Shown: piece by piece, positions 24,840 to 35,234 of the stretch
How positions within the stretch are numbered: position 1 is the stretch's first letter
How the letters are laid out: every line of letters begins with the position of its first letter
Assembly: GCF_014648695.1 (NCBI RefSeq)
Contig: NZ_BMRP01000013.1
Span: 93,171-157,170, forward strand
Source of the DNA: Streptomyces albospinus
GTDB taxonomy: Bacteria; Actinomycetota; Actinomycetes; Streptomycetales; Streptomycetaceae
DNA: 64,000 nt
Direction: 5' to 3'
Made by a program: the position numbers and the translations under genes
The notes under the pieces: generated by a model
Databases searched by the model: none
Told to the model about the DNA's origin: nothing
Seen by the model: only the letters and a program-made list of their open reading frames with translations

Positions 24840-26483
24840 ATGAACAAGGTGGAGGACATGCGCACCCATACGCAGACGCGCGACGACCGGGGGACGAGCG
24901 ATGCCGGCAGGCGTACCGGGCATCCGGGGCGCGGCGTGCCCACGCCACCGGCCCGACGGCGCTACCCGGTGCTGGTGCTCGGCGCCGCGGTACAGCTGCT
25001 CGCGGCCGGCGGACGCTGGGACGTCGCCGCCGCGGCATGGCTCTTCCCGGTGCTCCTGCTGCGCTTCAGCCGCACCGGCCGGGTGGCGTCCGGCACGCTC
25101 TGGCTGTGGCTGGCCAACATCGCCGCGGCGGTGTTCTGGCTCTTCGAGTCGGCGCTGGGATTCAGCCCGGTCACCCTCGCGGGAGCGGTCGCGCTGGCCG
25201 CGCTACTGACCCTGCCGTTCCTCCTCGACCGGCTGCTGGTCCGCCGGCTGCGGCCCTGGATGGCGCTGCTCGTCTTTCCCTCGGCCCTCGTCGCGGCCGA
25301 GTTCGTGATCACTCAGCTGACGCCGTTCGGCAGTGCGTACGGCTCCCTGGCGGCCACGCAGTACGGCAACCTGCCGCTGCTGCAACTCGTCTCGGTCACC
25401 GGCTCCTACGGCATCGGCTTCCTGATCGCCTGGTGCGCGGGTGTGGTGAACCTGGTCTGGGAGACGGCCTCCTGGCGCCCGGTGCGCGGGGCCGTCCTCA
25501 CCTACACCGCGGTCCTCCTGGCCGTCCTCCTCGCCGGTGGGGCCCGGCTCGCCTTCTTCCCCTCCGACGCGCCCACGGTGCGGATCGCCGGCATCACCGC
25601 CGAGTCGTCCGTGCTCCGCGCCCAGAAGGCGGCGTTCTCCCATGTCACCGGTGGGCGCCGGTCCGTCGCCGAAGCGCCGCCCGCCGGGCTCGAACCGGCC
25701 ATGAACGCCGTGGAGAACAGCCTGCTGGCCGCCACCCGACGGGAGGCCGCGGCCGGTGCGAAGATCGTGGTCTGGCCCGAGGAAGGCGTCCGGACCCTGG
25801 CGGTGCACGAGCGCGCCGCCATCGCCGCGGCGCAGCACGAGGCCCGCCGCTCCGGGATCCACCTGGAGATCAGCCTCGGCGTCTACAGCACCACCGGACC
25901 GGCATACGGGCGTGACGAGGCGCTGCTGATCGACCCCCACGGCACCGTCCTGTGGACATACCAGAAGGCCCACCCGATCCCCGGTTCGGAGCCCTTCACC
26001 CCGGGCGACGGCAAGGTCCCCGTCGTCACCACCCCGTACGGCCGCCTCGCCGATGTCATCTGCTACGACGCCGACTTCCCCGGCATGATGCGGGTCCCGG
26101 CCGACATCATGCTCGTCCCCTCCCACGACTGGGCGGAATACGGGCGTCCGCACACGGAGAAGGCCGCCCTCCGCGCCATCGAGAGTGGCTACGCCCTCGT
26201 ACGCCAGGACGCCGAGGGCGTATCGACCGCCTTCGACAACCGCGGCCAAGTCCTCGCCACGACGGACTACTTCACCACCGGCCAGCAGACCACGGTGGCC
26301 TATGTGCCGACGCGCGGTGCCACCACGCTCTACGACCGCATCGGCGACAGCTTCGCCTGGCTGTGCCTGGCCGCGGTGGCGGCTCTGCTCGCGGTGGGTG
26401 TGCTGCGGCCCCGGTCGCCGCGGGAGCGGACGGCAGCCGAGGGCGACCGTTCGCGTGCGCCGGCAGGTGAAATGCCGTACTGA
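24840..26483 (+). CDS. apolipoprotein N-acyltransferase-like membrane amidase
   Basis: 547 residues. About six N-terminal membrane helices (residues 40-235) precede a nitrilase (CN-hydrolase) domain on the outer face, and a final helix lies near 500-520. The catalytic triad is visible: Glu in VVWPEEGVR, Lys in YQKAHPIPGSEPF and Cys in ADVICYDADFPG. This is the Lnt architecture, which N-acylates lipoproteins, although Streptomyces often carry several copies and this one may act on other substrates. The start ATG follows a weak RBS; ATG at 24858 is too close to GGAGG. Confidence 0.85.
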   Translation: MNKVEDMRTHTQTRDDRGTSDAGRRTGHPGRGVPTPPARRRYPVLVLGAAVQLLAAGGRWDVAAAAWLFPVLLLRFSRTGRVASGTLWLWLANIAAAVFWLFESALGFSPVTLAGAVALAALLTLPFLLDRLLVRRLRPWMALLVFPSALVAAEFVITQLTPFGSAYGSLAATQYGNLPLLQLVSVTGSYGIGFLIAWCAGVVNLVWETASWRPVRGAVLTYTAVLLAVLLAGGARLAFFPSDAPTVRIAGITAESSVLRAQKAAFSHVTGGRRSVAEAPPAGLEPAMNAVENSLLAATRREAAAGAKIVVWPEEGVRTLAVHERAAIAAAQHEARRSGIHLEISLGVYSTTGPAYGRDEALLIDPHGTVLWTYQKAHPIPGSEPFTPGDGKVPVVTTPYGRLADVICYDADFPGMMRVPADIMLVPSHDWAEYGRPHTEKAALRAIESGYALVRQDAEGVSTAFDNRGQVLATTDYFTTGQQTTVAYVPTRGATTLYDRIGDSFAWLCLAAVAALLAVGVLRPRSPRERTAAEGDRSRAPAGEMPY

Positions 26484-26524
26484 GGAACCGCACAGGAACA
26501 TGAAATCAGGGAGGAGGGGGCGCC

Positions 26525-26901
26525 ATGGTGTCCACCGACGGGCTGCTCGCGTTCGCCGTGATGTCGCTGCTGGTGATCGTGACCCCGGGCCCAGTGCCAG
26601 TGCTGGGCGCCCCACATCGAGGTGTAGGCCGGGTCGACGGCGACGACGGTGATGCCGAGTCCGGCCGCCATGGACACCAGCCGGGCCCGCAGTTTGGAGG
26701 TGGGCACACCCTTGCGTGCCCCGGCCAGGGGCACGGTCTTGACTGGCGGAATGCTCCAACACCCTCTGGGCCCTGACGGCCGCCGCCGCCCGCGGCTGGC
26801 TCGGCCGCTCCGACCGCCGGCTGTCGCTGATCGGCGGTGCGGGCGGGCTGGCGATGATCGGCCTCGGGGTGGCCGTGGCGGCCACCGGCCGCGCGGACTG
26901 A
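26525..26901 (+). pseudogene. LysE-family exporter interrupted by a foreign fragment
   Basis: The start (MVSTDGLLAFAVMSLLVIVTPGP) is a LysE N-terminus with GGGAGG upstream. From about 26757 the C-terminus resumes in another frame (LWALTAAAARGWLGRS, then GGAGGLAMIGLGVAVAATGRAD and stop). The roughly 165 bases between belong to an opposite-strand transposase-like gene. The middle 100 or more residues of the exporter are lost, so it cannot work. Confidence 0.7.
26592..26757 (-). mobile_element. TnpB-like (IS200/IS605 OrfB-type) fragment
   Basis: Reading the minus strand gives KLRARLVSMAAGLGITVVAV then DPAYTSMWGAQHW. VDPAYTS-WG is the conserved RuvC-end/zinc-ribbon segment of TnpB-related transposon proteins. 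Only about 55 codons remain, with no start, no N-terminal domain and no element ends. It sits inside the LysE remnant, so an old insertion followed by deletion is the likely history. Boundaries are approximate. Confidence 0.6.
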
Positions 26902-26934
26902 CACCGCCGGGGGCCGGGCGCGGACCGGGCGGAG

Positions 26935-27551
26935 TCACCGGGGCGCCGGCCGCTCACCGGTGACGGAGACCTGGGCGGGCCGCAGCAGCCGGTCGCCCAC
27001 CCGGTACCCCTGGCGGAGGACGGCATCGCAGACGGTGCGTTCGGCCCGGGCGGCGGGAGTGTACGTGACGGCCTCATGGAGGGTGGGGGCGAAGGGGTCG
27101 CCGACCGTGGCGACGGACCGGAGCCCCAGGGCCGTCAGTTCCGTTCTGAGGACCTGGACGACGCGCCGGAACCCTCCGGTGACCTCGCCCTGGTCGGCGG
27201 CCTCGGCGATGGCGTCGAGCACCGGCAGCATCCGCGCCAGCACATTGACCACGGCGATCTCGCCGACCGCCAGCCGGTCGCGGCGCACCCGCCGGCGGTA
27301 GTTGTCGAACTCCGCCTTCAGGCGCTGGAGGTCGGCCGTACGCTCCTCAAGTTCGGCCCGCAACCGTTCGCTCTCCGGCTGTTCGGTGCCGGGCCCCTCG
27401 GCGGTCGGCTGCCCTGCTTCGGGGGGCGCCGGCCGTCCGGCGGACGGGCCCGGGCCGGGCGGCGCGGCGGACCCGCGGGGGCGGTCCTCCGGCCGCTGCC
27501 CGACGAGCGCCAGCGGGGGGCGGGGGAGGCGGCCGGCGTCGGTCGGGCGGT

Positions 27552-27555
<4 letters not shown>
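26935..27555 (-). CDS. grpE: GrpE-type nucleotide exchange factor (second copy)
   Basis: 206 residues. A Pro-rich N-terminal extension (1-60) precedes the GrpE coiled coil ([31 protein letters not shown]) and the beta-wing domain ending [20 protein letters not shown], the family's C-terminal signature. It releases ADP from DnaK. The ATG overlaps the dnaK stop (ATGA), so stoichiometry is coupled. Main Streptomyces loci have dnaK-grpE-dnaJ-hspR; here dnaJ and hspR are missing, so I take this as the accessory copy. Confidence 0.9.
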
Positions 27556-29423
<1,868 letters not shown>

Positions 29424-29521
29424 GGTCATCTCCTCACCGTCAGGCCCGTTCCCGGCCCGGCCCCGATCCGGGGGCAGGCCCTCTCACCTGCTGATTTGGG
29501 GACCGGGACCGCTCCCTCATC

Positions 29522-29550
29522 TGCATAAAACGTGCCCCGATCCCTGTCAA
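29522..29550 (-). promoter_or_regulatory. sigma-70-like promoter of dnaK2-grpE2
   Basis: On the minus strand TTGACA (29545-29550) and TATGCA (29522-29527) are separated by exactly 17 bases, about 100 bases before the dnaK start. The -35 is perfect; the -10 is only fair. Confidence 0.6.
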
Positions 29551-29569
29551 GATGCACCTTTTCGGGGCA
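29533..29569. promoter_or_regulatory. 8-bp inverted repeat around the dnaK2 -35 box
   Basis: TGCCCCGA (29533-29540) and TCGGGGCA (29562-29569) flank the -35 element, a typical operator arrangement. It differs from the HspR and CIRCE consensus sequences, so another regulator is implied if it is functional. Confidence 0.4.
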
Positions 29570-29719
29570 AATAGGCAGTATGTACTGACGAGGATCGGGC
29601 GGTTGCATGCTGTTACCGGATCGGGCCGGGTGCCCCGGACGCGGACTGACGAGGCCGCCCGGGAGCCCGCCGGCCCGGGGCTTGATAGACCGCGCCCCGG
29701 AACGGGGACGGATCCGGGC

Positions 29720-30493
29720 ATGACCATCCTCCTCGGCACCTCCGGCTGGCAGTACCGGGACTGGCGCGGCGTCCTCTACCCGCAAGGCCGCCCGCAGCGG
29801 CTCTGGCTGGAGGAGTACGCACGGCACTTCGCCACCGTCGAGAGCAACGCCGCCTTCTACCGGCTGCCCGAGGAGCGGACGTTCGCGGACTGGCGGGACC
29901 GGACGCCCCAGGGGTTCGTGATGGCCGTCAAGGCCAGCCGCTATCTGACGCACATCAAGCGGCTGCGGACCCCGGAGGAGCCGGTCGGGCGGCTGATGTC
30001 CCATGCCGCGCACCTCGGCGACCGGCTCGGCCCCGTGCTGCTCCAACTGCCGCCCACCCTGCACGCCGACGCCGGGCTGCTGGACGCCTGCCTCGGCTGC
30101 TTCCCCGCCGGGACCCGGGTCGCCGTCGAGCCCCGCCACGACTCGTGGTGGACCGCGGAGATCCGTACGGTGCTGGAGCGCCACGGCGCCGCCCTGTGCT
30201 GGGCGGACCGCGGCTCCCGGCCCGTGACGCCCCTGTGGCGGACCGCCGACTGGGGGTATCTGCGCTTCCACGAGGGCCGGGCGGAGCCGTGGCCGCGCTA
30301 CGGACCGCAGGCGCTGGCCACCTGGGTGCGGCGGATCGCCGAAGCCTGGCCGGACCGGGCCGACGTCCATGCGTACTTCAACAACGACCCCGGCGGGGCG
30401 GCCGTCCTCGACGCCGTGCAGTTCGCCCGCGCAGCGGCGGACGCGGGCCGCACGGTGAGCCGCGCCCCGTCCCCGGGCGGCTGCGCCGGCTGA
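29720..30493 (+). CDS. DUF72 family protein (YecE-like)
   Basis: 257 residues of the DUF72 family, a TIM-barrel fold of unknown activity. It starts ILLGTSGWQYRDWRGVLYP, then has VESNAAFYRLP, FVMAVKASRYLTHIKRL, VLLQLPP, VAVEPRHDSWW and HAYFNNDPGGAAV, all family hallmarks. The length is normal. It is divergent from dnaK2, sharing the intergenic promoter region. Function is unknown; a nuclease or isomerase-like role is sometimes suggested by the fold, but nothing here decides. Confidence 0.88.
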   Translation: MTILLGTSGWQYRDWRGVLYPQGRPQRLWLEEYARHFATVESNAAFYRLPEERTFADWRDRTPQGFVMAVKASRYLTHIKRLRTPEEPVGRLMSHAAHLGDRLGPVLLQLPPTLHADAGLLDACLGCFPAGTRVAVEPRHDSWWTAEIRTVLERHGAALCWADRGSRPVTPLWRTADWGYLRFHEGRAEPWPRYGPQALATWVRRIAEAWPDRADVHAYFNNDPGGAAVLDAVQFARAAADAGRTVSRAPSPGGCAG

Positions 30494-30608
30494 CCGCGGC
30501 CGGTCGCCACGCCGTCCGCGACGCCCAGCGCCCGCCGGCCGCCGCCCACTTGGAGAACCGACGCACCGCGCCGCGCCGGCTCGTGAGCCGGCGCCCGGGT
30601 CAGAGATG

Positions 30609-30618
30609 CGTCAACGTC
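30609..30618. promoter_or_regulatory. CGTCAACGTC motif upstream of kdpD-like gene 1
   Basis: An exact 10-mer that also occurs at 35151-35160 upstream of the second kdpD-like gene. It could be a shared regulator site; the two upstream regions otherwise look different. Confidence 0.25.
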
Positions 30619-30748
30619 TTCGAACGCAATCCCGGGATTTGCCGCCGTGAAGTGACGATGTCCTGGAGGACCCGGCACGCCGACCGGTGCCGCGGGCCAC
30701 CCCCTCGGCACCGACCGGCGTGCCGCTATTTCCACAGAGGAGTGCGTG

Positions 30749-33340
30749 ATGTCACGGGGCAGCGACAGCACCGGCGGGGCGGGGCCACGGCCCGGCCGGC
30801 TCAAGGTCTTTCTCGGGGCCGCCCCCGGGGTCGGCAAGACCTACCGGATGCTGGACGAGGGCCGGCGCCGGGCCGCCCGCGGCACGCATGTGGTGGTGGC
30901 CTTCGCCGAGTGCCACGGCCGTACCGCCACGGAGAGGATGCTCGAAGGACTCGACGTGCTGCCGCGGGTGACCCGCCACCACCGGGGCGCGGACTTCACC
31001 GAACTCGACCTCGGACTGGTGCTGAAGCTCCGCCCCGAGGTGGCGCTCATCGACGAACTGGCGCACACCAACGCGCCGGGCGGCCGGCACACCAAGCGCT
31101 GGCAGGACATCGAGGAACTGCTGGCGGCCGGCGTCGACGTGGTGGCCACCCTCAACATCCAGCACCTGGAGTCGCTCAGCGACGTCGCCGAGAAGATCAC
31201 CGGAGTGCCGCAGTACGAGACCGTGCCCGACGAAGTCGTCCGCCGCGCCGACCAGATCGAGCTGGTCGACCTGCCCGCGGAGGGGCTGCGGCGCCGGATG
31301 GCGCACGGCAACATCTACCCGCCCGAGAAGGTCGACGCGGCGCTCTCGCACTACTTCCGGGTCGGCAACCTCACCGCGCTGCGCGAACTGTCGCTGCTGT
31401 GGGTGGCCGGCCGGGTCGACGAGGCGCTGCGCAAGTACCGCTACGAACACGCCATAGGACGGGTCTGGGAGACCCGGGAGCGCGTGGTGGTCGCGCTCAC
31501 CGGCGGCCCCGAAGGCGCCACCCTGATCCGCCGTGCCGCCCGGATCGTGGACCGCTCCTCCGGCGGCGACCTGCTGGCCGTGCACATCACCCGCAGCGAC
31601 GGCCTGGCCGGCTCCTCGTCCGCCGCGCTGGCCGGGCAGCGGCAGCTCACCGAGCGGGTCGGCGGCAGCTACCACTCGGTGGTCGGCGACGACGTCCCCA
31701 CCGCCCTGCTGGACTTCGCGCGGGCGCAGAACGCCACCCAGCTCGTCGTCGGCGCCAGCCGCCGCGGCCGGCTCCGGCGGCTGCTGACGCCCCGCGGGGT
31801 GGGGGAGACCGTCGTCGCGCGCTCCGGCGACATCGACGTCCACACCGTCACCCACGAACACGCCGGCCAGGGAAGGAAATGGGCCACCCCCGGCAACGGG
31901 CTGCCGCGCTCCCGACGGGTGGCCGGGCCGGTGGCCGGCCTCGTCCTGCCCGCGCTCCTCACGCTGCTGCTGCGCGGCGTCTCCGCCCCGCTGGCGCTCA
32001 ACCTCACCAGCGAAGCGCTGCTGTTCCTGCTGACCGTGCTGGGCGTGGCCTGCATCGGCGGGGTGGTCTCGGCGCTGCTCGCCTCCGTGACCACCTCGCT
32101 GATCCTCAACTACTACTTCATCCCGCCCCAAGGCGAGTTCACCTTCGCCGAGGCGAACATCGTCGTCGCCCAGGCCGCCTTCACCATTGTCGCGGTCACC
32201 GTCGCCGCCATCGTCGACCGCTCCCTGCGGCTGAGCCGGCGGGCCGCACGGGCGACCGCGGAGGCCGAGACCCTGACCTCCCTGGCCGGCGGCATCCTGC
32301 GGGGGGACCGGGCGGTCCCCGTCCTGCTGGAGCGCACCCGTGAGACCTTCGGTATGGACAGCATCGAACTGCGCCCCCGGCACGAGGAGTTGGAGCACCG
32401 GACGGACGCCGCGTCCGAACCGCCGCGCACCTGGCGCGTGGACGACACCCACACCACCAAGATCGCGATAGGGGACGACAGCGAGCTGGTGCTCACCGGC
32501 CGCCGGCTGCCCGCGTCCGAGCACCGGGTGCTCACCGCCTTCGCCGCGCATCTGACCGCCGCCGTCGAGCGCGCCCGGCTCGCCGAGGCCGCCGCCGAGG
32601 TCGAACCCGTCAAGGCCGCGGACCGGATGCGCACCGCGCTGCTCGCCGCGGTCGGGCACGACCTGCGGACCCCGCTGGCCGGCGGCTGGGCGGCGGTCAG
32701 CTCGCTGCGCAGCCGCGACGTGGAGTTCTCCCCCGAGGACCGCGAGGAACTGCTCGCCACCGCCGAGGAGTCCCTGGCCAAGCTCAGCCGGCTGGTCGAC
32801 AACCTCCTCGACATGAGCCGGCTCCAGGCGGGCGCGCTGACCCTGCGCCTGGAACCGGTCGCGTTCACCGACGTCCTGCCGTCCGCGCTCGACACCCTGC
32901 CCGACTCGCCCCCGCAGGCCCTCGTCCACGTCGTGACCCAGGGGCTGGACACCGCTCCCGACGTCCTCGCGGACCCGCCGCTGCTGGAGCGGGTCATCGC
33001 CAACCTGGTGGCCAACGCGGTCCGCCACTCACCCGCCGGCCGCCCGGTCACCCTCGGCGCCAGTGCACTCGGCGAGCGGGTGGAGTTCCGGATCACCGAC
33101 CGCGGCCCGGGGATGCAACTCGCCGACTGGGAGCGGGCGTTCGAGCCCTTCCAGCGGCTGGGCGACACCGACAACACCACCGGCCTCGGCCTCGGGCTCG
33201 CCCTCTCCCGCGGCCTGACCGAAGCCATGGGCGGCACCCTCACCCCCGAGGACACCCCGGGCGGCGGCCTGACCATGGTCGTCTCCCTGCCGGCGGCACC
33301 GGCCCCGGTGGCGGTCTGCGCGCACGAGGGCCACGTATGA
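30749..33340 (+). CDS. KdpD-like sensor histidine kinase (copy 1, orphan)
   Basis: 863 residues from an ATG with GAGGAG 8 bases upstream. The N-terminal KdpD domain has Walker A GAAPGVGKT (23-31) and ALIDELAHTNAPG; a universal-stress-like domain follows (about 240-375), then four membrane helices (about 390-495), a GAF-like region, phospho-acceptor His637 in AVGHDLRTPLAGG and the ATPase domain ending TTGLGLGLALSRGLTEAMGG. KdpD senses K+ and c-di-AMP in known systems, but no kdpE or kdpFABC is adjacent, so target and partner are unknown. A close paralogue lies at 35.2 kb. Confidence 0.9.
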   Translation: MSRGSDSTGGAGPRPGRLKVFLGAAPGVGKTYRMLDEGRRRAARGTHVVVAFAECHGRTATERMLEGLDVLPRVTRHHRGADFTELDLGLVLKLRPEVALIDELAHTNAPGGRHTKRWQDIEELLAAGVDVVATLNIQHLESLSDVAEKITGVPQYETVPDEVVRRADQIELVDLPAEGLRRRMAHGNIYPPEKVDAALSHYFRVGNLTALRELSLLWVAGRVDEALRKYRYEHAIGRVWETRERVVVALTGGPEGATLIRRAARIVDRSSGGDLLAVHITRSDGLAGSSSAALAGQRQLTERVGGSYHSVVGDDVPTALLDFARAQNATQLVVGASRRGRLRRLLTPRGVGETVVARSGDIDVHTVTHEHAGQGRKWATPGNGLPRSRRVAGPVAGLVLPALLTLLLRGVSAPLALNLTSEALLFLLTVLGVACIGGVVSALLASVTTSLILNYYFIPPQGEFTFAEANIVVAQAAFTIVAVTVAAIVDRSLRLSRRAARATAEAETLTSLAGGILRGDRAVPVLLERTRETFGMDSIELRPRHEELEHRTDAASEPPRTWRVDDTHTTKIAIGDDSELVLTGRRLPASEHRVLTAFAAHLTAAVERARLAEAAAEVEPVKAADRMRTALLAAVGHDLRTPLAGGWAAVSSLRSRDVEFSPEDREELLATAEESLAKLSRLVDNLLDMSRLQAGALTLRLEPVAFTDVLPSALDTLPDSPPQALVHVVTQGLDTAPDVLADPPLLERVIANLVANAVRHSPAGRPVTLGASALGERVEFRITDRGPGMQLADWERAFEPFQRLGDTDNTTGLGLGLALSRGLTEAMGGTLTPEDTPGGGLTMVVSLPAAPAPVAVCAHEGHV

Positions 33341-33388
33341 GGCGTGCACGGCCGAGGCGTACGGGGCACGGGGCGGCCCGGCGCCGAG

Positions 33389-34951
33389 TCAGGAGTCCGC
33401 CAGCCGGGTCTCCTCCAGATCCAGCGAGCGTTGCAGCCGGCGCCGGGTGGTGTCGCTGATGAGGTGGTCGTCGTGCAGCCGCCGCAGCTCCGCGACCTCC
33501 ACCGCGATCACCTCGCGGCGCAGCTGCCGGTAGGTCGCCGCCATGGACTCGACCGGGTCGTCCTCGTCGAGCAGTTGGCGGGTGAGGTCGAGGCGGGTGG
33601 TCATCTCGCGGCGGAGGCGCGCCACGAGGACGTCAGGGACCGCTTCCAGGTCGGCCATCTGCTCCAGATGCCGCAGACCGGCCAGCACGACCCGGTGCCG
33701 GGCCTCGGTCTCCTCGCGGCGGGTGTGCGCCGGCTCCAGCGCGACACCGGAGCGGCGGACGAGCGGGGCGAGGGTGAACCCCTGGGCGACCAGCGTGATC
33801 ACGACGACGGACGTGGTCAGCACCAGGATCACCCCGCGCTGCGGGAAACCCGCCCCGCCGTCGGTGGCCAGCGGTATCGACAGCGCCGCGGCCAGCGGCA
33901 TCACCCCGCGGGTGCCGGCCCACGACGTCACCGCCGCGACCCGCCAGGACGGCGTGCCCGCCGCATGCTTGCGGTGCAGTACGGCGGAGAGCGGGAACAC
34001 CCACAGCATCCGCACCGTCATCAGCACCACGGCCAGTACGACGGCCTGCACCGGCCACAGCCGGTCCGCGTCCGTCAACGCCCTTATGAGCGACGGCAGT
34101 TCCAGCCCTATGAGGCTGAACACCACACTCTCCAGCAGGAAGACCACGGTGCCGTAGACCGCGTGCAGCTGGAGCCGCACGGGGGCGGTGGTCAGCCGGT
34201 GGCCGCTGCTGCCCAGCACCACTCCGGCCACCACCACCGCCGTGACGCCGGACGCCTGCACCGCCTCGGCGAGCACGTACGCCGCGTACGGGGTGACCAG
34301 GGCTATCACCGTCTCCAGGACCGGGTCCGCGGTCCGCCGCCGGATCAGCGCCACCACCCCCGCGACCGCCAGCCCCGCCAGCCCGCCGCCGCCCGCCAGC
34401 GCCACGAACTGCCCGCCGGCCGCCTGCCAGGTCACTACACCCGACGCCGCGGCGACCGAGACCGCGACCCGGAACAGCACCAGCGACGTGGCGTCGTTGA
34501 ACAGGCTCTCGGCCTGCACCAGCACCTGTATGCGCGGCGGCAGCGCCAGCCGCCGGCCCAGCGCGGTCACCGCCACCGGATCGGTGCTCGCCAGCACCGC
34601 ACCGAGGACGAACGCCGCACTGAGGGGGAGCGGCGTCAGCAGCGCGGCCACCGCCGCCACCGCCGCCGCGGAGAACAGCACCAGCCCGACGGCGAGCACC
34701 GTCACCGGCCGCCACACGGCCTTCAGATCCCGCCCGGACAGCTCCTCCGCCGACGCGTACAGCAACGGCGGCAGCACCACCGTGCCGATCACCTCGGGCG
34801 TCACATGGACGTCGGGCACCCCGGGCAGCATGCCCACCACCAGACCGGCCACCACCAGCAGCGACGGGGCGGGGATGCGCCAGCGGCGGGCACCGGTGGC
34901 CACCGCCGTCGCGAGCACCACCAGGAAGAGCACGGTAGCGACACTGTGCAC
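33389..34951 (-). CDS. Na+/H+ antiporter, CPA1 (NhaP-type)
   Basis: 520 residues from a GTG with GAGGGGG about 7 bases upstream. About twelve membrane helices include the ion-binding ASTDPVAVTALG and ESLFNDATSLVLFR, both CPA1 signatures, and SWAGTRGVMPLAAALSIP. A cytoplasmic tail of about 115 residues (after 405) is rich in Arg and Glu helices and may be regulatory. It exchanges Na+ or K+ for protons. Its place between two KdpD-like kinases suggests shared ion homeostasis control, though orientation is opposite. Confidence 0.9.
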   Translation of the reverse strand: MHSVATVLFLVVLATAVATGARRWRIPAPSLLVVAGLVVGMLPGVPDVHVTPEVIGTVVLPPLLYASAEELSGRDLKAVWRPVTVLAVGLVLFSAAAVAAVAALLTPLPLSAAFVLGAVLASTDPVAVTALGRRLALPPRIQVLVQAESLFNDATSLVLFRVAVSVAAASGVVTWQAAGGQFVALAGGGGLAGLAVAGVVALIRRRTADPVLETVIALVTPYAAYVLAEAVQASGVTAVVVAGVVLGSSGHRLTTAPVRLQLHAVYGTVVFLLESVVFSLIGLELPSLIRALTDADRLWPVQAVVLAVVLMTVRMLWVFPLSAVLHRKHAAGTPSWRVAAVTSWAGTRGVMPLAAALSIPLATDGGAGFPQRGVILVLTTSVVVITLVAQGFTLAPLVRRSGVALEPAHTRREETEARHRVVLAGLRHLEQMADLEAVPDVLVARLRREMTTRLDLTRQLLDEDDPVESMAATYRQLRREVIAVEVAELRRLHDDHLISDTTRRRLQRSLDLEETRLADS

Positions 34952-35150
34952 GGAGCGCCCCCTCGAACACCGGAAAACCGCAGGCTGTTCTCTGTGCCGA
35001 CCAGACTTCCCGGCGCTCCGCCGTCACCCTATCGGCCGAACGGGGCCAGAGCAGCGCCCCAGCAGCGGAAAGCCGACTGATCAGGGCCGGTAGCAGCCAC
35101 ATTCCGTACATCCCGGTCAGGGCCGCAACCAGGACTCCGAGTCAGGAAAA

Positions 35151-35160
35151 CGTCAACGTC
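35151..35160. promoter_or_regulatory. CGTCAACGTC motif upstream of kdpD-like gene 2
   Basis: An exact copy of the 10-mer at 30609-30618, 75 bases before the GTG of the second kinase and within the region divergent from the antiporter. Confidence 0.25.
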
Positions 35161-35234
35161 CCCGCGTTCCCGCACGGTTCGGCCCGGCCGGTGTGACCAT
35201 GGGCCCCTGCGGAACGGTGAGGGAGGGGCCTTCG

